Source: Zhouia amylolytica
GTDB taxonomy: Bacteria; Bacteroidota; Bacteroidia; Flavobacteriales; Flavobacteriaceae
DNA: 64,000 nt
NCBI RefSeq assembly: GCF_900116365.1
Contig: NZ_FPAG01000001.1
Location: 337,924 to 401,923 of the forward strand
Reading direction: 5' to 3'
Shown here: positions 8,701 to 16,720 of the stretch, one piece after another
Position numbering within the stretch: position 1 is the first letter of the stretch
How the letters are laid out: every line of letters begins with the position of its first letter
Program-made: the position numbers and the translations under genes
Notes under the pieces: generated by a model
Databases searched by the model: none
Told to the model about the DNA's origin: nothing
What the model saw: the letters and a program-made list of their open reading frames with translations, nothing else

Positions 8701-9561
8701 TTATGAGTTGGTTAAGGACATTAAATATTTTTTTGGTGTGGTTCCGAATTTCTTCTTAAAAGCAGCAATAAAATGACTTGATGTACTATACCCGACCTTT
8801 AAGGCTACTTCATTTACATTATGCTCACCACTTTCCAGCACCTTTCGGGCATACTCCATTTTATAATCAAACAAAAAACTATAAACCGAATCGCCATAAA
8901 CTTGTTTGAATCCTTCTTTCAACTTTTTCAAATTCAACCCTATTTCTTCAGAAAGTTCAGAAAGGGATGGTGGTTCTGCCATTCGTGCTATGACGATATC
9001 TTTTGCCTTACGTATTCTTCGGATGTTGTCTTCATCTATTAAAAAAGGGCATTGTTCGACATCTGCATCCTCGGGTTTATTGAAATACAAACTAATAAGT
9101 TCATATATCTTACCCTTTAGATAAAGTGTCTTAATAGAAGAATGCACATGGTAATTCATTATCTGACTTAAAGCTACTGCCATAGCAGGCGTAATAGGCG
9201 CATTGGTATAATACTTCTTATCTTTGTTATCTTCACTCAAGAAATGAATATAATCGGCTTCCTGGGAAAATAGCGAATGAAACTTTTTGATAGAAATCAA
9301 AACTGAAATAAGCCATGATTTCGGTTCCAATTCTAAATTGATAGGTAAATCCTGTTGTGGATTGTATAACAACAGCGCTTTCTCTTCGTTGACCTCAAGC
9401 GCATATCGCCCTTTATTAAAATTAAACTTAGAACTCCCCTTCAAGCAAAAATGCATTTGAATATAGCTACTATCTGCATGACGCTCATACTGTTGAGGAT
9501 CGTTACCGTCATTCTGTGTTTTTAACAAATAAAATCCGTCTGATATCTGAATTTCTTCCAT
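8701..9561 (-). CDS. AraC family transcriptional regulator, divergent from hemA
   Basis: 286 residues. The N-terminal ~170 form a sensor region with no clear ligand motif. Residues about 190-285 form the double helix-turn-helix of AraC/XylS proteins: PSLSELSEEIGLNLKKLKEG for the first HTH, and HNVNEVALKVGYSTSSHFIA followed by FKKKFGTTPKKYL for the second and the signature end. It is transcribed away from hemA across a 236-base intergenic region, with the ThuA gene behind it. One copy of a 26-bp direct repeat overlaps its start codon and the other lies near the hemA promoter. This suggests autoregulation and control of hemA, which is inference. Confidence 0.93.
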   Translation of the reverse strand: MEEIQISDGFYLLKTQNDGNDPQQYERHADSSYIQMHFCLKGSSKFNFNKGRYALEVNEEKALLLYNPQQDLPINLELEPKSWLISVLISIKKFHSLFSQEADYIHFLSEDNKDKKYYTNAPITPAMAVALSQIMNYHVHSSIKTLYLKGKIYELISLYFNKPEDADVEQCPFLIDEDNIRRIRKAKDIVIARMAEPPSLSELSEEIGLNLKKLKEGFKQVYGDSVYSFLFDYKMEYARKVLESGEHNVNEVALKVGYSTSSHFIAAFKKKFGTTPKKYLMSLTNS

Positions 9562-9585
9562 AGTTCCTGCAGCGTTATTTTTTTA
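9560..9585. promoter_or_regulatory. 26-bp direct repeat, copy 1 (araC start region)
   Basis: The segment 9560-9585 matches 9728-9753 at 23 of 26 positions, in the same orientation; the shared core is AGCGTTATTTTTTTA. This copy overlaps the araC start codon (9559-9561). AraC-family proteins commonly bind direct repeats, so this is a candidate operator. No binding is shown. Confidence 0.5.
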
Positions 9586-9616
9586 ATGATTCTCCTGCTT
9601 TTTAAATTCCTTTTTA

Positions 9617-9633
9617 TTTAGATTCGTTCTAAA
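9617..9633. repeat. 6-5-6 inverted repeat in the araC-hemA intergenic region
   Basis: TTTAGA (9617-9622), the loop TTCGT and TCTAAA (9628-9633) form a perfect short palindrome between the two copies of the 26-bp repeat. It may be an operator or chance in AT-rich DNA. Confidence 0.3.
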
Positions 9634-9727
9634 CAAAAATTTCTAAAAAGGCTTGATTATATCCAAATGTAAGGTATTTTAGCGTTTTCAACCCAATTCA
9701 AGGCCAAAAAATCTTAAAGCGACACAA

Positions 9728-9753
9728 ATAGTTCTTCTAGCGTTATTTTTTTA
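9728..9753. promoter_or_regulatory. 26-bp direct repeat, copy 2 (upstream of hemA -7 box)
   Basis: Second copy of the repeat at 9560-9585 with three mismatches. It ends 13 bases before the TATTTTTG box of hemA, so a bound protein would sit in the -20 to -55 region of the promoter, where activators usually act. Confidence 0.5.
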
Positions 9754-9766
9754 CCAATTGTACTTC

Positions 9767-9774
9767 TATTTTTG
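9767..9774 (+). promoter_or_regulatory. putative -7 box (TATTTTTG) of hemA
   Basis: TATTTTTG matches the Bacteroidota TAnnTTTG element and lies 23 bases before the hemA ATG, giving a leader of about 17 bases. There is no good TTG at -33, which would fit an activator-dependent promoter. Confidence 0.5.
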
Positions 9775-9797
9775 CTACCGATTATCAGATTTATTAC

Positions 9798-11051
9798 ATG
9801 GAAGCATACAACATAGCAAGAGGTAAATCTTTTTATGCCGTAGGGATAAGCTATAAAAAAGCAGATGCAGAGACACGTGGACGTTTTAGTCTGGATACCG
9901 TTGGAAAAGAAAGATTACTTGTTCAAGCTAAAGATGAAGGCTTAGAAAGTTTATTGGTTATTTCTACATGTAACCGTACAGAGGTGTATGGTTTTGCTCA
10001 GCACCCTTTTCAACTTATCAAATTAATTTGTGACAATTCCAATGGAACGGTAGAGGAGTTCCAACAAGTTGGCTATGTATGCAAAAACAACGATGCAATT
10101 GCACATGTATTCAGGGTTGGCACTGGTCTTGATAGTCAAATTTTGGGTGATTTTGAAATTATAAGTCAGCTAAAGCAGAGTTTTGCTGCCTCCAAGAAAT
10201 TGGAATTAACTGATCACTTTTTAGAGCGCTTATGCAACTCTGTTATTCAGGCAAGTAAGCGTATAAAAAATGAAACGGACATTAGTTCGGGGGCTACCTC
10301 GGTTTCATTTGCTTCAGTTCAATACATCATGAACGAGGTTGAAAACATTTCAGACAAAAACATTCTATTATTTGGTACTGGTAAAATTGGGCGTAATACA
10401 TGTGAGAATTTGGTAAAACACACCAAGAATGAACATATCACGCTTATTAACCGCACTAAAGATAAGGCTGAAAAGATTGCGGGTAAATTTAACCTCATCG
10501 TAAAAGACTACTGTGAATTACAAACAGAGATCTTAAATACCGATATTTTAATTGTATCGACCGGAGCTCAGCACCCTACTGTATCCAAAGACCTGATTCA
10601 TCGCACCAAGCCTCTTTTGATATTGGATCTGTCGATCCCTAAAAATGTGGCAAATGACGTGAGCGAACTGGACAATGTTACTCTTGTTCATTTGGATCAT
10701 TTATCACAAATGACCGATCAGACCTTAGAGCGAAGAAAAGCACACATTCCAAAAGCCGAACAAATAAACGAAGAGGTAAAAACAGAGTTCATTCAATGGT
10801 TGCAAACGCGGAAGTTTGCCCCAACCATTAAAGCTCTCAAGAAAAAATTAAAGTCTCTTAAAGATGCTGAAATTGATTTTCAGAGAAGAAAAATTGAAGA
10901 CTTTAATGAAGAACAGGCTACGATTATCAGTGAGCGTATCATTCAAAAGATCACTACTCACTTTGCTAATCACCTAAAAGACAACTCAAACACTTCAGAC
11001 GAAAGTATTGACTTAATTCAGAAGGTGTTTCAACTGGAAACCAAAGCGTAA
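9798..11051 (+). CDS. hemA: glutamyl-tRNA reductase
   Basis: 417 residues. It catalyses NADPH-dependent reduction of glutamyl-tRNA(Glu) to glutamate-1-semialdehyde, the first committed step of C5-pathway tetrapyrrole synthesis. The catalytic Cys58 sits in VISTCNRTEVY. It is followed by GLDSQILGDFEIISQLK, the Rossmann segment NILLFGTGKIGRNTCENL, and LLILDLSIPKNV. The C-terminal ~100 residues form the helical dimerisation domain. hemC begins on the very next base (TAA then ATG), so the two are co-transcribed. The gene is divergent from the AraC regulator. No glutamate-1-semialdehyde aminotransferase gene is in the window, so hemL must be elsewhere. Confidence 0.97.
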   Translation: MEAYNIARGKSFYAVGISYKKADAETRGRFSLDTVGKERLLVQAKDEGLESLLVISTCNRTEVYGFAQHPFQLIKLICDNSNGTVEEFQQVGYVCKNNDAIAHVFRVGTGLDSQILGDFEIISQLKQSFAASKKLELTDHFLERLCNSVIQASKRIKNETDISSGATSVSFASVQYIMNEVENISDKNILLFGTGKIGRNTCENLVKHTKNEHITLINRTKDKAEKIAGKFNLIVKDYCELQTEILNTDILIVSTGAQHPTVSKDLIHRTKPLLILDLSIPKNVANDVSELDNVTLVHLDHLSQMTDQTLERRKAHIPKAEQINEEVKTEFIQWLQTRKFAPTIKALKKKLKSLKDAEIDFQRRKIEDFNEEQATIISERIIQKITTHFANHLKDNSNTSDESIDLIQKVFQLETKA

Positions 11052-11969
11052 ATGAATAAAGTTATTCGAATCGGAACCCGCGATAGCGAATTGGCGTTAT
11101 GGCAGGCTAATACTGTTAAAAAGAAATTAGAGGACTTAGGGTATAAAACTGAGTTAACTCCTGTTAAATCCACAGGTGATCTGATTTTAGACAAACCCTT
11201 ATATGAATTGGGTATTACGGGGGTATTTACAAAAACTCTTGACATCGCGATGATTAATGGCACTATTGACATTGCCGTTCATAGCATGAAAGATGTTCCC
11301 ACCATGCTACCCAAAGGCATTATTCAAGGTGCGGTTTTAGAACGCGCCAATGTAGAAGATCTTCTTATACACAAAGGAAACACTGATTTTCTATCTGAAG
11401 AGCACGGCGTTATTGCTACAGGAAGTTTACGCAGGAAAGCGCAATGGCTACACAAATATCCTTCACATACCGTGGTTGGACTCCGTGGCAATGTAAATTC
11501 TCGCATGCAAAAACTGCATGACAATAACTGGAACGGGGCTATTTTCGCTAAAGCCGGACTTGAGCGTATTGCCCTTAAGCCTGAAAACAATACGGTTCTG
11601 GACTGGATGATACCGGCACCTGCACAGGGCGCCATTACGATTGCCGTCATGGAAAACAACCCATATGTTCAGGAAGCGGTTGCTCAGCTCAATCATATTG
11701 AAACAGAAATCTGCACCAAAATAGAGCGTGATTTTTTGCGCACCTTAGAGGGTGGATGTTCCGCACCAATCGGTGCGCTTGCAACTATTGATAACAATAC
11801 CATTCATTTTAACGCTGCTGTTTTTTCTCTGGACGGAAGTCAGAAAGCAGCGGTTAACACTTCCTTTCCTTTAAAAGATCATCTGAATAAAGGAATTAGT
11901 TTTGGACAACAAGTGTTTAATGAAGGAGGCAAGTCGATCATGGAAGAAATTCGAAAAACAATTAACTAA
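11052..11969 (+). CDS. hemC: hydroxymethylbilane synthase (porphobilinogen deaminase)
   Basis: 305 residues, the family's normal length. It joins four porphobilinogen units into hydroxymethylbilane on a covalent dipyrromethane cofactor, which is attached to Cys236 in LEGGCSAPIGA. Other signatures are RIGTRDSELALWQA at the N-terminus, AVHSMKDVPT (residues 76-84) with the catalytic Asp, and GSLRRKAQWL plus GLRGNVNSR for substrate binding. The start codon directly abuts the hemA stop. The next gene is not hemD but a TrkH-type potassium transporter, 23 bases downstream, which interrupts the usual hemC-hemD order. Confidence 0.97.
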   Translation: MNKVIRIGTRDSELALWQANTVKKKLEDLGYKTELTPVKSTGDLILDKPLYELGITGVFTKTLDIAMINGTIDIAVHSMKDVPTMLPKGIIQGAVLERANVEDLLIHKGNTDFLSEEHGVIATGSLRRKAQWLHKYPSHTVVGLRGNVNSRMQKLHDNNWNGAIFAKAGLERIALKPENNTVLDWMIPAPAQGAITIAVMENNPYVQEAVAQLNHIETEICTKIERDFLRTLEGGCSAPIGALATIDNNTIHFNAAVFSLDGSQKAAVNTSFPLKDHLNKGISFGQQVFNEGGKSIMEEIRKTIN

Positions 11970-11992
11970 AACAGGAACCAAAACCTTGTCGA

Positions 11993-13735
11993 TTGAAAAA
12001 ATTACAGTATGCACGATTGACACTTCTAATTGTCGATTTTATCGTAATTAGCTTTCTTGTTTTCGACTTTGGTTTTATCGTATATGAGAAATTTAAAACT
12101 CATAAACTCATACTAATTTCTTGCTTAATACCTATTTTACTTGCTGTAAACATCTTTAGGTATTATCACCAGAAAAAATCCATAAAAAAAACACTTAGTC
12201 TTACCTATACCATACTATTTTCGATTGTTTTGGTAAGCAGTTTTATTATTTTTCTTTTTTCTCCTGAGCGCGCACTAGCGGATTTTCTTTTACATATGAA
12301 ACCTTACCTTGAGGGTTCCTTATTGCTATATCTGATTATTCGACTCAGTATTCTTATCAGGTATCTTTATAGCATTTATTTTAATCCTGCTATTATTTTT
12401 GTTGGGAGTTTTTTTATCATTGATCTTCTCGGAGCCTTTTTACTTATGTTACCGAAGGCCACCACCCAGGGTAATATTCATTTTATCGATGCCCTGTTCA
12501 CCGCAACCAGTGCTGTTTGTGTAACGGGATTAGCGGTTTTAGACACCTCAAAAGATTTCACAACCTTTGGACAGTCAATTATACTCTTTCTAATTCAATT
12601 AGGAGGCTTAGGGATCTTAACTTTCACCTCGTTCTTTGCCTTTTTCTTCAGAAGCGGATCGTCATTTAAGGAAGGTCTTTATTTAAAAGATTTTGTCTCT
12701 TCAGAAAATTTAAAAGACACCTTGCGTTTTGCTATGCAAATCGTCACCTTTACTTTGGGTATTGAAGCACTTGGCTCTATCCTGATCTACTTTTCTTTAG
12801 ACCATGCATCTGATATTCAAAATCCTGTTTTCTTTAGTGTGTTTCACTCCATATCGGCGTTTTGTAATGCGGGATTTTCGAATATATCCAATGGACTTTT
12901 TAATACTGACTTACAATTCGATTATTCGTTCCAATGGATTATTATGATACTAATTATCTTAGGAGGGCTTGGCTACAACATAGTTTTCAATTTTTATAGC
13001 TACTTCAAAGTTTTAATAAATAACCTAATATACCGAGAGCACAAAAAACCTATCGTAAGACTCATTACTTTAAATTCTAAAATCGTACTAGTAACCACTG
13101 TAATATTACTTATTGCCGGGTTTGCATTTTTTGGTATCAGTGAGTTTAACAACACGATTGCAGTACATGACAGTTGGCTGGGAAAATTTACAACTGCTGC
13201 CTTTCAGTCAGTGACCCCAAGAACTGCAGGATTTAACACAATTGATTATGGAAGCCTAGCCTTACCATCGATACTCTTTGTTATGCTATTGATGTGGATT
13301 GGAGGGTCACCAGCGTCTACTGCAGGAGGTATTAAGACGACAACCTTTGCATTAGCTACACTTAACATACTCTCTACTGCTAAAAATAAGCCTGAGATAG
13401 AAATCGGCACAAGGAGCATCCACAACGATACCATTAAAAGAGCTTTTGCCATTTTATGCATTTCATTGATTACGATAGGAGTCGCGATATTGTTATTGTT
13501 AATTTTTGAACCAGGCAAGGATTTATTGCATATTGCTTTTGAATGCTTTTCTGCCTATAGCACCGTGGGGTTAAGCCTTAACCTAACACCTGATCTCTCT
13601 AATGCCAGCAGACTGGTGTTAATATTGGTTATGTTTATCGGTAGAATTGGAATGCTTAATATTTTAATTGGGCTATTGAGAAGAATAAATTCGAAAATGT
13701 ATCAGTACCCAAAAGAAAACATTTTAATAAATTAG
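11993..13735 (+). CDS. TrkH/KtrB family potassium uptake membrane subunit
   Basis: 580 residues from a TTG start 23 bases after hemC. The N-terminal ~130 residues add extra membrane helices ahead of the core of four M1-P-M2 units. The four selectivity-filter loops are visible: TSAVCVTGLAVLD, SAFCNAGFSN, VTPRTAGFNTID and SAYSTVGLSLN, each with the conserved Gly. GGSPASTAGGIKTTT is the typical third-repeat segment. The protein would form the K+ channel-like pore, regulated by the RCK subunit encoded next. Its placement between hemC and hemD, with short gaps, suggests co-expression with haem genes. An ATG start is absent in this frame near the N-terminus, so TTG is preferred. Confidence 0.92.
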   Translation: MKKLQYARLTLLIVDFIVISFLVFDFGFIVYEKFKTHKLILISCLIPILLAVNIFRYYHQKKSIKKTLSLTYTILFSIVLVSSFIIFLFSPERALADFLLHMKPYLEGSLLLYLIIRLSILIRYLYSIYFNPAIIFVGSFFIIDLLGAFLLMLPKATTQGNIHFIDALFTATSAVCVTGLAVLDTSKDFTTFGQSIILFLIQLGGLGILTFTSFFAFFFRSGSSFKEGLYLKDFVSSENLKDTLRFAMQIVTFTLGIEALGSILIYFSLDHASDIQNPVFFSVFHSISAFCNAGFSNISNGLFNTDLQFDYSFQWIIMILIILGGLGYNIVFNFYSYFKVLINNLIYREHKKPIVRLITLNSKIVLVTTVILLIAGFAFFGISEFNNTIAVHDSWLGKFTTAAFQSVTPRTAGFNTIDYGSLALPSILFVMLLMWIGGSPASTAGGIKTTTFALATLNILSTAKNKPEIEIGTRSIHNDTIKRAFAILCISLITIGVAILLLLIFEPGKDLLHIAFECFSAYSTVGLSLNLTPDLSNASRLVLILVMFIGRIGMLNILIGLLRRINSKMYQYPKENILIN

Positions 13736-13796
13736 AGTCAGCTAATCATATTGTTTATGAGCAACATGAGGTATTTGAATTAATTAAATTAGCATT

Positions 13797-14489
13797 GTGA
13801 AAATTATAATATTTGGATTAGGAAATTTTGGAACCTCTCTAGCCTTGAAGCTTACTGAAACGGGTAATGAGGTTATAGGTATCGATCATAAAATGGAAAA
13901 GATCAATCTTGTTAAAGATAAAATTGCTCATACCATATGTATGGATGCAACAAATGAACTTGCCTATGATGCTATTCCACTTAAAGACACTAATATTGCA
14001 GTGGTCGCCATTGGAGAAAACGAAGGAGCTGCAATCATAACGACTGCCATTTTAAAGAAAATAACAAAAGCGGATATTATAAGCAGGTCACTTTCTCCTA
14101 TTCATGATACGGTTCTGAAAGCTATGGGCATCAATCGCATTGTTCATCCGGAACAGGAAGCAGCAGAAAAGCTGACCTCTAAGATTAACTTAAAAAACGT
14201 TATCGACAGCTTTAATATCGATAAGAACTATTCGATATCGGAAATAAAGATAAATGCAAGAATGGCTGGAAAAACACTGCAGGAATTAAGCTTCAGACAG
14301 CATTATAATCTCAATGTCGTAACCATATTAAGAGACTGTGAAAAGACCAATCTATTAGGAAACAAAATGCAGAAAAAAGAAGTTATTGGCATCCCTAATA
14401 ACGAGACAAAACTGCAAGAGAATGATATTTTAATTGTATTTGGTAACAATAATGATATAACGGCTTTTGGAGTCGATTTAGCTGAATAA
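13797..14489 (+). CDS. TrkA/KtrA family potassium uptake regulatory subunit (RCK)
   Basis: 230 residues from a GTG start. The N-terminal RCK_N domain has the nucleotide-binding loop IIIFGLGNFGTSLALKL, followed by an acidic residue after beta-2 in VIGIDHKMEK. A C-terminal RCK_C domain covers roughly residues 140-225, from YSISEIKINARMAGKTLQEL to ENDILIVFGNN. It would gate the TrkH-type pore encoded 61 bases upstream in response to nucleotide binding. hemD starts 12 bases after its stop, so the potassium pair sits inside the haem operon. Confidence 0.92.
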   Translation: MKIIIFGLGNFGTSLALKLTETGNEVIGIDHKMEKINLVKDKIAHTICMDATNELAYDAIPLKDTNIAVVAIGENEGAAIITTAILKKITKADIISRSLSPIHDTVLKAMGINRIVHPEQEAAEKLTSKINLKNVIDSFNIDKNYSISEIKINARMAGKTLQELSFRQHYNLNVVTILRDCEKTNLLGNKMQKKEVIGIPNNETKLQENDILIVFGNNNDITAFGVDLAE

Positions 14490-14501
14490 AATTATTAGAA
14501 T

Positions 14502-15158
14502 ATGAACACGAAACCTAAAATATTAAGCACCAAGGAGCTTACAGAACAACAACGAAATATGCTGGAAGAAGCTAATATTACGGTTTTTGAAGCTGATTTC
14601 ATAAAGGTAAAAGGGATTGACTTTAGTTGTCCCAAGGAAATTGAAAACGCCATATTTACCAGCAAGAACTCTGTAAAACAAATATCCAATCGTGATATTG
14701 CGATTAAAAACTCGTACTGTGTCGGTGATAAAACAGAAGCTTTTTTAATCGCTAAAGGCTATCCTGTAACGGAAAAAGCGTACCAGGCAAAAGGGCTGGC
14801 CACTAAGATCATAAACAATCATAAAGAAAAAGAATTTATCTTTTTCTGCGGTGACCGTCGAAGAGAAGAGCTTCCTGCACTGTTAAGCGAGCATGGAGTT
14901 GCTTTTAAAGAGATTGAAGTATATAAGACAGAGGCCGACTCTAAACAATTGTTTGAAGAGTTTGACGGAATCATGTTTTTCAGTCCGAGTGCCGTACAAA
15001 GTTTCACGCTTAAAAATCATATTGAAGAAGCTGTTGTTTTTTCTCTTGGAAAAACAACAGAGGCTGAAGTAAAAAAACACACCAACAATATTATCACGGC
15101 AAATAAACCGACCATAGAAAACGTGATTGTACAAGTGATTAAACATTTTAACTCATAA
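14502..15158 (+). CDS. hemD: uroporphyrinogen-III synthase
   Basis: 218 residues. Sequence conservation in this family is low, but the two-domain layout and the location just before hemE support the call. HemD-like segments include AIFTSKNSVKQIS, VGDKTEAFLIAKGYPV, FFCGDRRREELP, GIMFFSPSAVQSF and FSLGKTTEAEVKK. The last two are the conserved second-domain motifs around the active-site cleft. The enzyme cyclises hydroxymethylbilane with inversion of ring D. It begins 12 bases after the trkA-like gene and ends 18 bases before hemE. Confidence 0.93.
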   Translation: MNTKPKILSTKELTEQQRNMLEEANITVFEADFIKVKGIDFSCPKEIENAIFTSKNSVKQISNRDIAIKNSYCVGDKTEAFLIAKGYPVTEKAYQAKGLATKIINNHKEKEFIFFCGDRRREELPALLSEHGVAFKEIEVYKTEADSKQLFEEFDGIMFFSPSAVQSFTLKNHIEEAVVFSLGKTTEAEVKKHTNNIITANKPTIENVIVQVIKHFNS

Positions 15159-15176
15159 AGAAAGACCATAGAACAC

Positions 15177-16199
15177 ATGATAAAAAACGATTTATTTTTA
15201 AAAGCACTTAAGGGAGAAACTGTTGAACGTCCACCTGTATGGATGATGAGACAGGCTGGAAGATATTTACCTGAGTTTATGGCATTAAAAGAAAAATATG
15301 ATTTCTTTACTCGTTGTCGAACTCCCGAATTAGCTGCTGAAATAACCGTACAACCTATTCGTATCGTTAAGCCGGACGCTGCTATTTTGTTTTCCGACAT
15401 TCTGGTAATTCCACAGGCGATGAACATTGAAGTGGAAATGAAGCCCGGAGTTGGTCCGTGGCTACCTAATCCGGTTCGTTCCGCTAAAGATGTTGAACAA
15501 GTTGTTATCCCTGAAATTAATGAAGAATTAGGCTATGTAATGGATGCTATTAAGCTCACAAAGGAAATGCTTAATGACGAGGTTCCTTTAATCGGTTTTG
15601 CAGGTTCTCCCTGGACTATTCTTTGTTATGCTGTAGAAGGAAAAGGATCTAAGAGTTTTGATACTGCAAAAGGTTTTTGTTTCTCTCAACCCGAAGCAGC
15701 CCATGCATTGCTTCAGAAAATAACTGACACCACAATTCTTTATTTAAAAGAAAAGGTAAAAAACGGGGTCAATGCAGTTCAAATTTTCGATAGTTGGGGC
15801 GGCATGCTTTCTCCGGTAGATTACCAGGAGTTTTCATGGAAATACATCAACCAAATTATCGAAGCGTTAGCTCCTTTAACTGAAGTTATTGTGTTTGGAA
15901 AAGGTTGTTGGTTTGCCCTAAACGACATGGCACAAAGTAAAGCCTCAGCACTAGGTGTAGATTGGACCTGCTCGCCTCAAAATGCAAGGTATTTAACGGG
16001 AGGAAATATCACTTTGCAAGGAAACTTTGATCCTTCGCGCTTGTTATCCCCGATCCCAACCATTAAAAAAATGGTTCATGAGATGATCGATGCATTTGGG
16101 AAAGATAAGTATGTGGTTAATTTAGGACATGGTATTTTACCTAATATCCCGGTTGATCATGCCAAAGCCTTTATAGAAGCGGTTAAAGAATATAAATAA
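15177..16199 (+). CDS. hemE: uroporphyrinogen decarboxylase
   Basis: 340 residues, standard length. It removes four acetate carboxyls from uroporphyrinogen III to give coproporphyrinogen III. The N-terminal signature [16 protein letters not shown] supplies Arg25 and Arg29, and [11 protein letters not shown] supplies the catalytic Asp74. [25 protein letters not shown] and the terminal [11 protein letters not shown] segment are all characteristic of the family. The start is the ATG 18 bases after the hemD stop. The following gene starts one base after the hemE stop. Confidence 0.97.
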   Translation: MIKNDLFLKALKGETVERPPVWMMRQAGRYLPEFMALKEKYDFFTRCRTPELAAEITVQPIRIVKPDAAILFSDILVIPQAMNIEVEMKPGVGPWLPNPVRSAKDVEQVVIPEINEELGYVMDAIKLTKEMLNDEVPLIGFAGSPWTILCYAVEGKGSKSFDTAKGFCFSQPEAAHALLQKITDTTILYLKEKVKNGVNAVQIFDSWGGMLSPVDYQEFSWKYINQIIEALAPLTEVIVFGKGCWFALNDMAQSKASALGVDWTCSPQNARYLTGGNITLQGNFDPSRLLSPIPTIKKMVHEMIDAFGKDKYVVNLGHGILPNIPVDHAKAFIEAVKEYK

Positions 16200-16200
16200 A

Positions 16201-16704
16201 ATGATACCCCGAACGCTTTTAACAAGTTTAAATTATAAGAAACTCATAAGCCTTTCGGGGTTATTTTTCAGGCGGCCGCTTATGGTCATCCCAACCATTA
16301 AAGCAACAAAAAACTGTATCCATATTTCTGATCATTATTTTCCAAACCTGCATCATCTAAATAACAGTTCGAATGCGTTTAGACATGCCTTATGGAATAT
16401 TTTATTAACCAAGGAAGCTTATCAGTGGAACAAAGATTTTGACGAGGCGCTTCAATGGGCTAAAACAATCACTGACTGGCACGAAGAATTTTCTCCAAAC
16501 AAACCTTTGGAGCGTGCTATGGACCTGCACAACAATGCATATGGTCGTACCTTTGTTCACAAAATGTTCAAACGCAACAATATTATTGAGACTGACAGTG
16601 AAAAATTAGCCAAGGAATTATTACAGTTTGTTACAACCAGTAAAAAGGTATCGAATCTTAACGAGCTCAGTACCCTTAAAAATCAACTGGTTCATTTGAT
16701 ATGA
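16201..16704 (+). CDS. DUF6973-like protein of unknown function
   Basis: 167 residues. The core NAFRHALWNILLT and ITDWHEEFSPNKPLERAMDL-HNNAYGR shows a conserved Arg-His and Trp-His-Glu pattern found in a Bacteroidota family of unknown function, which I believe is the DUF6973 type; the His residues hint at a metal site. The N-terminal segment GLFFRRPLMVIPTIKATK is also family-like, which supports the ATG at 16201 over the later ATG at 16282. A hairpin with arms 16206-16213 and 16254-16261 lies within the first 20 codons. The gene follows hemE by one base. No function can be assigned. Confidence 0.7.
   Translation: MIPRTLLTSLNYKKLISLSGLFFRRPLMVIPTIKATKNCIHISDHYFPNLHHLNNSSNAFRHALWNILLTKEAYQWNKDFDEALQWAKTITDWHEEFSPNKPLERAMDLHNNAYGRTFVHKMFKRNNIIETDSEKLAKELLQFVTTSKKVSNLNELSTLKNQLVHLI
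16206..16261 (+). repeat. 8-bp inverted repeat just after hemE, inside the next gene's start
   Basis: ACCCCGAA (16206-16213) and TTCGGGGT (16254-16261) are perfectly complementary, with a nearby GCTT/AAGC pair able to extend the stem. TATTTTT follows. It resembles an intrinsic terminator or attenuator after hemE, but it also lies in the first codons of the next reading frame. Confidence 0.4.
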
Positions 16705-16720
16705 TTTTTAAACAGCATCT

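Noticed and set aside
11324-11659. Minus-strand open frame of 111 codons
   Set aside because: Antisense to the most conserved part of hemC.
15017-15427. Minus-strand open frame of 136 codons
   Set aside because: Antisense to hemD and hemE; no family features.
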